Below are positions 24,023 through 35,696 of a stretch of DNA of 64,000 bases, in pieces. A model generated the notes under the pieces. That model saw only the letters and a program-made list of their open reading frames with translations. It made no database searches and was not told the DNA's origin. Where the stretch lies: NCBI GenBank assembly GCA_023374025.1, contig SIJG01000014.1, forward strand, positions 1,225,077 through 1,289,076, written 5' to 3'. This stretch comes from Heterodera schachtii (lineage: Eukaryota; Nematoda; Chromadorea; Rhabditida; Heteroderidae). The position numbers and the translations under genes are program-made. The stretch's first letter is position 1, and the number at the start of each line of letters is the position of its first letter.

Positions 24023-24633
24023 CGACATTTGCGGTCCGTCTTTTGCGGGCCGACATTTGCGTCTCGGACATTTGCGGCCCATTTCTTAAGGGCTATTTTC
24101 GGACATTTTCGGCCCGACATTTGCGGTCACAGCCAAAATATGGATCATTACCAAAAACTCTTTTTTTTTTTCTTCAAATTTACGCCGAGCTTTCAATCTA
24201 GTAATTCTTTTTCAAAAACTGGGCTTGTTCAAAACCCATCAGAGCTGGAAAGAAGCTAGTCAGTGTACGAACCCTTACAGAGGCAAAGAGAGTATATATC
24301 AGATTTCCTAGCACTTCGTAGCGCAAAATTTTTGATCGATCTGATACTTTCCACGTTTTTCTTTGTATTTTTCAGTTCGCTTCTTGATCCAATTCAAATG
24401 GGCGGGATTTGTTTGGCTGATATTCTTTTCCTCCTCTACTGGGGTGGTGGTTAGGAAATTTTTACTAATTTGATTCGGCTTATCAGAAAGAGCATAAAAA
24501 TTTGCTTAAATTCGATGGATAAGAAGTTTCTGAGGTTTATATTTTGGTTGGGATCGAAAAAGTTGGGCCGCTAATGTCTTTTATGGCTGGTGGCCGCAAA
24601 TGTCGGACCGCAAATGTCCGAGGCGCAAATGTC
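24023..24633. mobile_element. Inverted-repeat element with iterated CGACATTTGCGG
   Basis: The left side (24023-24131) carries four or five copies of (C)GACATTTGCGG, two separated by GTCCGTCTTTTGCGGGC. The right side (24588-24633) carries three copies in the opposite orientation (CCGCAAATGTC). The interior of about 450 bp is AT-rich with no open frame. Arms with iterated subterminal repeats suggest a non-autonomous DNA transposon. It ends about 230 bp before the PLC-like gene start. Boundaries and target duplication not determined. Confidence 0.65.
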
Positions 24634-24861
24634 AGGGCACCTTTTGATTAGAACATTTTTCATTGTCGATCAATTCCGACAATTTTGGAAAAAACTTAAA
24701 ACTTCGACTTTTTGCAATTTTATGTTATAACTTTTTGATAATTGTCTGATCACATCAAGCAATTGCTTAGAAAAGCTTTTAAACATGCAAAGCTTTCGAA
24801 TGGTACCAATTTTGTTGGATTTGGTCGACAATGAAAAAAATAACAAATAAAGGGAGTTCAA

Positions 24862-25641
24862 ATGTTCCAAAGTTTGTTCAGAAATTCGCCGTTGCGAAGT
24901 TCGCTGCGAAAGCATTGCGCAGCGAACGGAAACGGAGGAAACGGCGGAGGGAATCGACAGAAATCGCCGGCGGGGCGAAAAACTGTTAGTTTTTGCTCAC
25001 AAAACGCGGAGAATAAAAAAGTGGTGTCCAATGGTAAGCGACGCAATTAATTAATAAAGGTCCGTAAAAATACGGAGGGGCAAATCCGACGAAATTTTTG
25101 GGATTAAATTTTCAAAAAATGGGCAAATAAATGAGTCAATTTGTGTTGAGGGTACTGCAGTGAAAAATTTTGGAAATTTTAATGAACTTTGTTAAGAAAA
25201 TCCATTACAATTTCCAAAAAATTGCCCATTTTTCTTAAAAGATCCGGAATTAATAGGAATAAGTGACGAGAAAAAGCAAATTAATTTATTAATTATCCTT
25301 TTAGTGGCCGATTGTATTGCGTTGATGCAGGCGGGCACAGAATTGGTGAGTGATGGGAGGGAAAGGAGAGGACGAGGGAGAGATAGAGAAAGAGGGGAAA
25401 TAATGGGGAGAGAGTGAGAGAGAGAGAGGGAAATAATTGGGAGAGAGTGAGAGAGGAAGAAAGAGAGAGAGATAGAGAAAGAGGGGAAATAATGGGGAGA
25501 GAGTGAGAGAGAGAGAGGGAAAATAATTGGGAGAGAGTGAGAGAGGAAGAAAGAGAGAGAGATAGAGAAAGATGGGAAATAATGGGGAGAGAGTGAGAGA
25601 GAGAGAGGGAAAATAATTGGGAGAGAGTGAGAGAGGAAGAA

Positions 25642-25672
<31 letters not shown>

Positions 25673-28600
25673 AATGGGGAGAGAGTGAGAGAGAGAGAGG
25701 GAAAATAATGGGGAGAGAGTGAGAGAGGAAGAAAGAGAGAGAGAGAGAGGGAAAATAATGGGGAGAGAGTGAGAGAGAGAGAGGGAAAATAATGGGGAGA
25801 GAGTGAGAGAGGAAGAAAGAGAGAGAGAGATAAGAGAAGAGAAATAATGGGAGGAGAGAGAGAGAGAGAGAGGGAAAATAATGGGGAGAGAGTGAGAGAG
25901 AGAGAGGGAAAATAATGGGGAGAGAGTGAGAGAGGAAGAAAGAGAGAGAGAGATAAGAGAAGAGAAATAATGGGAGGAGAGAGAGAGAGAGAGGGAAAAT
26001 AATGGGGAGAGAGTGAGAGAGAGAGAGATGAGATGAGAGAGGAAGAAAGAGAGAGAGAGAGATAAGAGAAGAGAAATAATGGGAGGAGAGAGGAGAGGGA
26101 AAATAATGGGGAGAGAGTGAGAGAGAGATGAGATGAGAGAGGAAGAAAGAGAGAGAGAGAGATAAGAGAAGAGAAATAATGGGAGGAGAGAGAGAGAGGG
26201 AAAATAATGGGGAGAGAGTGAGAGAGAGATGAGATGAGAGAAAGAGAGAGAGATAAGAGAAGAGAAATAATGGGAGGAGAGAGAGAGAGAGGGAAAATAA
26301 TGGGGAGAGAGTGAGAGAGAGATGAGATGAGAGAGGAAGAAAAAGAGAGAGAGATAAGAGAAGAGAAGTAATGGGAGGAGAGAGAGAGTGGGAAAATAAT
26401 GGGGAGAGAGTGAGAGAGAGATGAGATGAGAGAATTGCTCATAAGCATCAACCATTATTTTCAATTGAAGAAATTAATTTCAAGGTCAAATTGAGAACGA
26501 ATGTGCGCCAATTTCGCCGCGTGTTTTCCCTCGACTCGGACATGGCACGTCCTCCCCCCCCCCCCCCCTCGCCGCTTTTCCCCCTTTTCATCCCCCCCCC
26601 CCCTCTCCCCCTTAGGCTTACATTCGATGGACTCCAACCAACAAAAAGCCACATAAAGCGCGAAGTTTGTCACAGATTTAATTCCGACTGATTTGTGCTT
26701 TTCAGTTGCTATTGAGGCTATTAAAGAAGTGCGTGTTGGGTGGAATTCGGAACTTTTGCGCATCACTGAGGCGGGCATTGCGGCCGAAATTCAGGCAATT
26801 AATTCCTAATTGAGATATCCCGCTCTCTCCCCCCCCCCCCTCTCTCTCTCTCTCTCTTTTTCTCCTTCTCCCTCCCCTCTCTCTCTTTCTCTCTCTTGCT
26901 CTTCCTTTTCCTTAATCCGCCCCCTCCGTCGCTTTAGGAGGAATGCGCATTTTCCATCATACATGGCGACGAATACGAATGTTTGGATCTCATTGCGCTT
27001 AATGCGGGTGATGCCAATGTGTGGGTCACCGGATTAATGGCCTTGGCCAGCGGAACGGTGCCCGGCACCAATGGCACCGCCGCAAGCGGAAGCATTTCAC
27101 CGGTGCCGCCAAATTTGCGTGAGCGATGGTTGGCCACGGCATTTCGGGAGGCTGACGCGGACAAAAAGGGAACAATCAGCGAAAAAGCGGCGATACGACT
27201 GATCCGATCTCTGAACACGCGACTATTGACAAATCGAATCAGCAAAAAAGTGAAGGTCCGCAATTTCGGAACAAATATTGGGAGACCGAAAAGGCGAAAT
27301 GCCAATATTTTTCAAAAAGCGGCATTTTGAAAACAAAAAATGGCAAAATTTAGGAAGTTGGGACGAGCGCGGCACAGCAGCAGCAGAACAACGGCGGGGA
27401 AGCGCAACTGCAGCAAAAGGGACGCTTAGACGAGGCGCAATTCATCGAAGCGTACAAAGACATGTCCACGCGGCCCGAAATTTACTTTTTGATGGTACGC
27501 TACGCCAACAAAGACTATTTGAACACAAATGTGAGTTGATTTTGACTATCCTCGACATCTAAACATTCTGCTGACTTTGACAGGACCTGCAACTGTTCCT
27601 GGAGACTGAGCAGGGCCTTTCCGGCGTTGGCGTCGATTTCTGCGAGAATCTCATCGATCAGTGCGAACCATCCGCGGAGGCACGGGAGCTGAATGTGATG
27701 ACGGTCGGTTGGACGGTGATCACTCTGAGCAAAGGGAAAGGGCACTCCTTTTGAAACGGCATTTCCAACCAATCGTTTCACTTGGCAATTTCTGTTTGGC
27801 ATTCCAAATTCCGATCACCACTTTAAAATTGCATTTCCCAATCCAATCGGTTGATCCCAATCATTCTTTATTGTTAGTTGCTGATCAGAGTTAGCTTTTC
27901 GCAGGTCGACGGTTTCACCAACTTTTTGCTGTCCCATTCGAATTCGGTGTTCGATGTCGCCCAAATGACCGTTTGCCAGGACATGTCGCGCCCTTTCAGC
28001 CATTACTTCATCTGTTCGTTTGTTTTTGCTTTTTGCCACCGTTTTTCCATGTTAAGCCACTTCCTTCAACACTTACCTCGTGGAGGATCAGCTGAAAGGG
28101 CCCTCTTCCGTGGACGGATATATCAGCGCATTGAAAAGGAATTGGTGCGCAATCGGCCGGCAATTAATTAATTACTCATTAATTATCCCTCACAGTCGTT
28201 TCATCGAAATGGACGTTTGGGAGGAGGCGGGCGGCGGGGAATTGGTCGTATTCAACGGAGGGACAATGACTTCGAAGTTGGCACTGTCCGATGTGTTGGA
28301 TGTCATCACGGAGCTCGCATTTGAACGGACGAGGTGCAAATAAACATCAAATAACCGTAATTAATTTGGAAACAACATTTCTGCTTTTATACCATCTTTT
28401 CATCATTTTGCCACCTTTTTTTGTCATTTTTACTCTCCCTTGATCATTTGTGCCCCTTTGGATCACTTTTTAGCTTCGTTCCCTTCAGATACCCCCTTTT
28501 CGTCCGTCTTGAGCTTCACCTCCACAACGTCGATGCTCAGCGTCACCTTTTGGCCTTAATGGAGCAGAAGTTGGGCTCGCGTCTCTACAGACCGTCGATG

Positions 28601-31600
28601 GACCCAACCGATTGGACGAGGGAAATGCCAACGCCAAAGAGATTTCTTAACAAAATTATTCTTTCCGTGAGTGTCTCTGTTCCATTCATATTCATTTTTG
28701 CCGTTTTTTCTCTTTTTAGGGCGTCCGTTACGAAGGAAATTCAGTGATCGGAGAGACGGAGGAGGAGGACGAATCGGCGGAACTGATCAGCGGACTGAGC
28801 AGAGAGTGTCCTCCCGCCGCAGCACTGCCCCGTCGGATGCAACTCATCCGCGAACTTCGCGATCTGATCGCACCGTTTGCCGTTTCCGGAAAGGCAAAAG
28901 AGGCGAAAGACTTCGAAAGGCGTAAGTGTACGGCATTCATTCACATTTACAGTGTTTTTGCAGTATTAGCGCGCAGGCATATTGTGTCAATGTCCGAGGG
29001 CGATTGGTGAGTCATCGGTCCGGGGGGCGAAGCACAGAAAAAGGCGGGGGGGGGGGGGGGACAAGGGCCAACGCAGGACATTCCAGGGACAGCCTTCTCT
29101 TCCATAATTTGCTTTTCATTCTGGGAAAGGCCTAGGGGCGGGCGTGCCCGCGCGATTTTTCTGTGATCCGTGGCCGAAGAAATTTGAATCCGCGGGAATT
29201 TTTTCCAACCACGGTTTTTTGTAGAGACTAATTTGTTTAATTTCACAATTCATTTATGTATCTTCTTTTTATTTTAGAGCCAAATGATTTGTTATTTATA
29301 CAGTTTGACCCACATAAAATATTTTTTTGTTTTTAATGATAAAAAGGTGTTTCCAGGGGTTTTCGGGGCCGATGATCATGAATATGATGAAAATGAACTC
29401 TATTTGACGAATTTCAGAACCCTTAACCCGAAACTCGAACATTTTTTGATTTTTTTCAAAAACCGGTTTTTTGGCGCGACAATCAGCGGCCTCGAAAACC
29501 CATTGAAACACGTTTTTATCATTAAAAACAACAAATTTTTTGTGTGGGTCAAACGGGACCCGCGCGGGCGTTAGGGCGCCAGCATGTTTTTTCACTATAA
29601 CTTTTTTTCTTTGTCATCCAAATCCAACACTGTTGATATCATTCGCAAGCTTAACATGTTTAGAAGCTTTTTCTAAGCTATTGATTCGCGATTAGACAAT
29701 TACCATAAAAGTTATACATGAAAATTGCCAAAAGTCGAAATTTTTGAAGTTTTTCCTTAATAATATTTTTCTAGGTTTGAAAATCTTTTCGCTTTTGGTA
29801 AGGCTAATATAGCATGTGAAGAACTTTCGAATGATACCAAGATTGTTGTATTTGGATGCCAAAGAAAAAAAATGTATAGTGGGAAAACATGCTGGCGCCC
29901 AAACGCAGTGGACCCGGTCAAACTATATAAATACCAATGTTTTTTTTTGGTTTTACAGAATTCATTTTTAGCCCTAAAATTACATAAAAAACGAATTCGT
30001 TGGAGTAACGGAAAAGTACCAGACAGACAGTGAAGTCAGTGCGAGTCAATACAGTGAAAACGAATTACAAAATTTCTTTAGAAAGGGGCTCTATTTTAGG
30101 AAATACGGTATTTTTGTTTGCCTTGTTCAATTAATACTTGAATAACATTTATTTGTTCTTTTCGTTTGTAATTGTCATATCATTTCCCCTCCTCCCCCTC
30201 TCCGTCTCCCTTTTCAGCCTTCGTCTCGTCCACTCCCATCCCTCTTCTCTCTACCGCAATTTTCTTCTTCGGGTCACTCCCAACGCCCAACGCGTCGATT
30301 CCTCCAATTTGAATCCTCAAGAGTTTTGGAACTTCGGCTTTTCCCTCGTCGCGCTTAATTACCAAACGCCAGGTCTGATGATGGATCTCCAGGAGGTGCG
30401 CCGAGTCGAATTAATGGCATTCAAAAAATGCCAAAATGAAAATTAAGGGCAAATTTCTTGCAAACGGAGGCTGTGGTTATGTGCTGAAGCCGGCCATTAT
30501 GTGTAGTGATCAGAACGAATTGATCAGTGACAAAACGAACGGCGATGAAAACGCGGACGAACAGACGGCGGAGGGGCGGCGGAGAGTGCCAGCGCAGCCA
30601 CAAATTCTGCACCTGAAAGTGTTGTCGGCGCAGCAATTGCCGCGGCCGAGGGCATCAACCGCCAAAGGGGACACGGGGCTGGTCAGTTGCAGAAGCGAAG
30701 CATTCCTTTGGTTCATCTCCACCTTTCCCCCTTAGGACCCTTTCGTCGTTTTGGAAGTGTTCGGTGTGCCGGCCGATTGTGCGGAAGAGCGAAGCAAAAC
30801 CGTACGCAACGACAGCTTCAACCCGAGCTTTGACGAGAGTTTCCAATTCGTCATTTCTGTGCCCGAACTTGCGCTTGTACGTTTTTTGGTTTTGGACGAC
30901 GATTTTATTGGCGACGATGTAAGTAATTGGAGAGGGGCAGAGGCAATTAGAAGCAAAAACGGACTAATTAATGTGTAATTAATTGACTGCAGTTCATCGG
31001 CCAATACACAATTCCGTTCGACTGTCTGCAGAGCGGCTACCGGCACATTCCGTTGCTGAACAACGAGGGCGACCCGCTGGAGGGCAGCACCCTTTTCGTG
31101 CACATTGCCATCACCAACAGAAGGGGTGGCGGAGTGCGTAAAACAAATTCGAAATTGGACGGGGGAATTTGAGAATGAATGTGCCATCCCATTCAGAAGC
31201 CGAAGAAGCGGGGCCTTTCGGTGAAGCGCAAAATGAGCCGAGTTCAGACGGGCATGAAAAGTGTTGGCATCCGATTGGTGGACGACCTTTTCAAAATGGC
31301 CACCGGCCCTTTGGTCAAATTCATCGAGATGAAAGGCGCTTTGGAAGCAGCTTTGGTAGTTGAACTTTTTGGGTTTTGTTTGAGCCAAGGGAGTGCCATT
31401 GGCCGGGGGGGGGGGATTTGTGCGCAATTGGCACTTGGTTTGAGCGGTTGTCATTTTTTGCCATTTGAGAACATTTGGAACGAGGAGAGCGGTGTTGGAC
31501 AGAACGGATCGATGCGACAGGGAATTGTCCGACTGCACGGACGGGTGGCCAAAGAAAGTGAGTACAAATTCAATCAGAGGGGGCGGGAAGGTGGTGCCAC

Positions 31601-32311
31601 CTAATTAATTACCCAATTAAAGTCGGCCAATTGGGCGAAATGGCGCCGACGGACAATGGCACCGAAGGACAGCAACGAATTGCGCAGCAAAGGCCATTCG
31701 CAATTGTGAAGAAGGACGAAAATGTGGGACGGAATTTCCTCCCGCGCCCCTTTTGGCCTTAATTGTCCATTTTTATTCAGCAATTCCTTCTGCGCCTTCC
31801 GACGGGCCAAACGGTGCCCGAATCTCTGCAAAAGGCACTTAACGCATTCAACGCCCTTTTAACGCATTCGTCGGTCTGTCCCCCCCCCCATTTCGTCGTT
31901 ATTTTTGGCACCCCTTCCCTTAGGCCATTTGCCATCTTTCCGATGCTTTGTTCGCCGCTTTGTCCGATTCCACGCGCCGTGTCGCCGAATGCAGCGGCGA
32001 TTTGGCACAAATGGCCTCTGAAGCGGGACTACGTGGACAAAAAGCGACGTAAAAGGGACAAAAATAACAAATTAAGTTAACTCAGAAATTTTAGAAGGGC
32101 AAGTGAAAATTTCGCATGGAATGAGCGATTATTAAAGGCGCAATTGGGACTGATGCAAAGCACTTTGGCCGACGCACGGGACATTCTCGCGCAAGTGGCG
32201 GAGAGTGGGCGACTTTTGGGACTGATTGACACGGCGGACGGCGGAGGAGGGACAACGCCGCAGGGGAAGACGGAGGGAAACAAAGGGAGAGAGAGGGAAA
32301 CGCAGCAATGA
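24862..32311 (+). CDS. pll-1: Phospholipase C-like (PRIP-type), catalytically inactive
   Basis: PLC-related scaffold protein, probably binding inositol phosphates without hydrolysing PIP2. About 21 exons. In order: head with [16 protein letters not shown] and [13 protein letters not shown] (both close to mammalian PRIP); PH domain ([56 protein letters not shown]); EF-hand region ([27 protein letters not shown]); X box ([41 protein letters not shown]); Y box ([36 protein letters not shown]); C2 domain ([41 protein letters not shown]); C-terminal helical tail ending RERETQQ at 32309-32311. The first catalytic His (SSHNTYL in active PLCs) is Phe, and the second (YHGYTFTS) is Asn. Introns after 26544 (ATG|GCACGT) and 26794 (CAG|GCAATT) need GC donors. 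Confidence 0.93.
25385..26440 (+). repeat. Intronic GA-rich minisatellite in the PLC-like gene
   Basis: About 1.05 kb in the intron between exons 25305-25345 and 26485-26544. Units of roughly 50-110 bp combine GGGAAAATAATGGGGAGAGAG, TGAGAGAGGAAGAAAGAGAG and, in the second half, ATAAGAGAAGAGAAATAATGG, a higher-order arrangement. The antisense open frames (Ser/Leu/His-rich) are artefacts. Confidence 0.9.
29293..29937. mobile_element. Nested fold-back elements in a PLC-like intron
   Basis: An inner element at about 29303-29554 has inverted arms GTTTGACCCACATAAAA and its reverse (TGTGTGGGTCAAAC), extended by shared words TTTTTAATGATAAAAA and TTTCGGGGCC. A second inverted pair, GGCGCCAGCATG at 29575-29586 and CATGCTGGCGCC at 29888-29899, encloses about 300 bp. 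The outermost ends TATACAGTTTGACC and GGTCAAACTATATAA are inverse to each other. All lie inside the 1.2-kb intron 29007-30217. No coding capacity. Confidence 0.7.
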
Positions 32312-33137
32312 CAAAGTGATCAAACGACGGAAAATGACTGACACTGATCAGAGGGACTAAAAAGTGATCAAACGATGGCAAGTGAATGGCACTGATCAGA
32401 GGGACAACAGCAATAACAGAGATTAACAAATTGATATTCGCAATGTTTTCACTTCTGTTTTTGTGATTTGTTTTTTCTTTTCTTTGTTCTCTTTTCTAAC
32501 GATCTTTGATCTCGAATTTCTGTCACCGGTTGAATTTTCCAATCATTTTTGTATAATTTTGTACACTGATAAAAAATTTTGATCTAATTCTTAATTCTTT
32601 TTTAAAAATTTTCTCAAAGACTTCAAACATTCGGCACCGAAATGACTGACTTATCAGGACAATCGATGCCGATCAGTGGAGAGTAAAGCGATCAGTGAGA
32701 GAAAAGGCGACGAAAGTGATCGGAAGAGAGGAAGCACATAAACAAAAAGGGATAATCGGAGGAAGGGAATTGGGAGAATCCGTGGGCGGAGAATGGGGGG
32801 GGGAGGGGGAGAGCATGTGTCTGATGAGCCAACAGTTGGGAGAAGGGAACACGGACGGACGGGCAAAGCGATGCGATCACGGCCAAACCGACGAGTTGGG
32901 ACGGATTGTTTGGCTGTTGCGGGTCGGACGGATTGTTTGGGCTGACAGGGGAAGGGGGGGGGGGAGGGGAGACCAAATGCCAATTCCGAAAATCCATTCC
33001 CCCCCCCCCCGCCACCAATCGCCGAATTCGCTTTTCCTCCCACCGCCCATCGATTATTTTTTTATTTTGTTTTTTCACACTTTCAGGCCATTGGAGGTCT
33101 CCCTAATTTGGGGTTTTCCATTTTTCTATTCGTCAAA
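32312..33137. other. Spacer with a short direct repeat
   Basis: At 32312-32405 a unit of about 45 bp containing AAGTGATCAAACGA and CACTGATCAGAGGGAC occurs twice in tandem right after the PLC-like stop codon. GATCAGTG words recur to about 32690. The rest is AT-rich, then G/C-tract-rich. No gene seen. Confidence 0.5.
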
Positions 33138-34904
33138 ATGTCAATGCGTCGGTCGCGGTCGGCCGATTTGAGTTTGATCAGTCGGTAAGAAACGGTGAAC
33201 ATTTTGAAACGGGGGAGGGCAAAAAGTTTAGTCCATAGACGGAATAAAAAAAGATAATGAATCCCCCCCCCCCGCCCGCTTCAGTGAGAAATATCTGTCG
33301 CGATGGTCTCGCGAGAACACTCCGATGGATTGTGTGGACCGATGGTGCAGCAATGTGCGGCGATCATTCACTCCGGTGCGCGACATTTCAGGATACGAGG
33401 CGAGTTTTTGCAATGGAATTTGACAGTTTCTAAAACCCCCCGGGGGGGGGGAGGGGAAGCGACGAATAGCCGAGGCACCGAAGCAACGGATGAAACAATG
33501 AACGGATGGCTTAGAAAATTCAGAACATTCGCAACGAGAGACGCTCCCGCTCCGTGGACAGTTACCGTTCTCCGCTGGGCATCGTTACGGTGCCTTACCA
33601 CACAAATGTCAATTATTACCAGGAAAATCAGCCGGTAGGTCAGCTGATTGGGCGGATTGAAAAAGGCATTTTGGCGATTTGCTTTTGTTTAGGTGCGAAA
33701 GTACGACGTTTTCCAAGCGCGGACATGGTCATACCCAATTTACAAGTGGGTGAAACAAATGAAAACAAAATGCCAAATTCAAAGGGATTGTTGCGCCCCG
33801 CCCCCATTAAGGTATATTTACGGAAGGGATAATCATTACTCGCGGCCCGGCAGTTACACGCGCGTGTACGGCCAACAATCGCTGTACACGGTCCGTTCCC
33901 ATTTAAAATTCCAAATTTATTTGTTACAATAGCCATCCGTCATGGCACCAGAGGCCAAATTGGCCACCGAACGGCGCACTTATTCGGGGTACAATTATGT
34001 GGCAGGGCGAAGTAAGAACAAAAGGGAAGGGATCAGGGGGGGGGGCAAGAAAAGGAAAGTGATCGGTTGTTTAAAAAGGAACTGACTAATCAGTAAAGAA
34101 AGGGTGGAAAATAAATAGAGGGAAAATGAGAAGGAAATGAGAGGGAGAAAGAGTGACGTATAAGAGGAAAAGAGAGAGACAGAGAGAGAGGAGAGATAAG
34201 GAGAAGAGAGAGAGATAGAGGAATAGGGGAAGAGAGCAGAGAGAGAGAGAGAAGAGCGAGAGAGAGAGAGAAACAGAGAGAGAGGGAGATAAGAGAGACA
34301 GAGAGAGAGAGGGAGAGAGAAGAGCGAGAGAGAGAGAAACAGAAAGAGAGGGAGATAAGAGAGAATAGAGGAAGGGGACAGAGAGGAGAGAGGGAGAGAG
34401 AAGGGCGAGAGAGAGAGAGAGAGAACAGAGAGAGAGGGGGATAAGAGAGACAGAGATAATAGAGGGAAGGAGAGGAGAGAGAGAGGAGAGATAAGGAGAA
34501 GAGAGAGAGAGAACAGAGGGATGAGAGACAGAGAGAATAGAGGGAAGGAGAGGAGAGAGATAAATAGTGAGTGAGACAAATCGGCATTTTTTTTGCAATC
34601 ACTTGTCTTCTGTTGATGGGTTTCAGTGCGACCATTCGATTCCCTTTCCGTTCAGCACAGCTTCAATCTGTCCACGAAGCCCTGGTCCCAGTCCAATTAC
34701 CGCTTCCTCCGCGTCTCTCACATTTCTTCGTCAGTTTCTCTTCCCCCCCCCCCCCCCGCCCTCCCTCTCTCCCCTCCCAATTCCCCGCCTTTTAGGGTCC
34801 CTTGGTATTTCCACGGCCAAACCAGCAATGTCAGACATTACAACAGTTACCGCCCGCCCTCCTTCACCCCGCGTCTGTCCACCTATTGGAAAAGTTATTT
34901 CTGA
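33138..34904 (+). CDS. Uncharacterised Arg/Ser/Tyr-rich protein
   Basis: Eight exons, all frames closing: 33138-33184, 33285-33399, 33524-33634, 33693-33745, 33812-33890, 33933-34011, 34627-34729, 34796-34904; about 230 residues. Start MSMRRSRSADLSLISREKYL. Notable stretches: RWSRENTPMDCVDRWCSNVR, NERRSRSVDSYRSPLG, VNYYQENQPVRKYDVFQART, WSYPIYKYIYGRDNHYS and a tyrosine-rich end STYWKSYF. No signal peptide or membrane segment. The exon 2 to 3 junction needs a GC donor (TACGAG|GCGAGT at 33400). The sixth intron holds about 440 bp of GA-rich repeat. Even exon sizes and normal composition argue it is real. I do not recognise the family; RS-like pairs could be phosphorylation sites. Confidence 0.75.
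34120..34565 (+). repeat. GA-rich repeat in an intron
   Basis: Irregular (GAGA/GACAGA/GATAAGAGA)n with recurring GGAGATAAGAGAGACAGAGA-like units, within the sixth intron of the 33138 gene. Antisense Ser/Leu-rich open frames are artefacts. Confidence 0.85.
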
Positions 34905-35661
34905 CCAGCGACCGTTCAGAATGGCATTTCGTTGTCCTTTTGAATTCTTTGCCTTTTCACCTTTTCATTTTTCCCTTTGCTTTAGTCCCTCCATTTTCAT
35001 TCTGTGCATAGAAAATGAGCGTAAAGTGTCAATAAATGTGCACAAAAGCGTTAAGCATGACTATATGTAATTGCATATTTAAAATCATTTTCAAAGAGTT
35101 TTCAAAAAGTTATTAGCCTTCGGCAGACAAAATCTCCCGCAACTGTTCGATGTCCGCCTTCGTCCGAGGGGCGAAAACGAAAGGCGGCGCCGGAGAATGA
35201 ATTAAAAAACAATTCGTTGATTTTGGTTTCGGAGTTCACACTTTTGCTGCTTTGTTTACCACACCCATTCTCTTCTTCAATTATTTGAAACAAAGACAAT
35301 TAAACTGAATTTATTAAAATAAATAATGTAATCCCTTGTTTCAAAATCATGAAAAAGGAAATCTAAATTAGAGTTTCTAAAAGTGTGAGAATTAATGCTA
35401 AAAAAATAAATTATTGCTTATTATAAACACGTTTCTGGGAGAGAAATGAATGAAGTGGGGAGGGGGGGGGGGAACACTGACAAATCGGCATTCGGTCGGG
35501 AAGACTTTTTTTTTGAATTCGCAAAAATGCCAAATTCATTTTCATTATTCTCATACAATTAGCCAATTATCATCTATTCTTTGCTGGTGCTGGCAAAAGG
35601 GTAATTAAAAAGGGAGGGAAACCCGAGAGAGAGAGAAAGGGACAAGAAAAGGCAAAAATGG

Positions 35662-35696
<35 letters not shown>

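Noticed and set aside
25192..26464. Minus-strand open frames of about 400 residues (Ser/Leu/His-Tyr-Phe repeats)
   Set aside because: They are the antisense of the GA-rich minisatellite inside a well-supported PLC-like intron.
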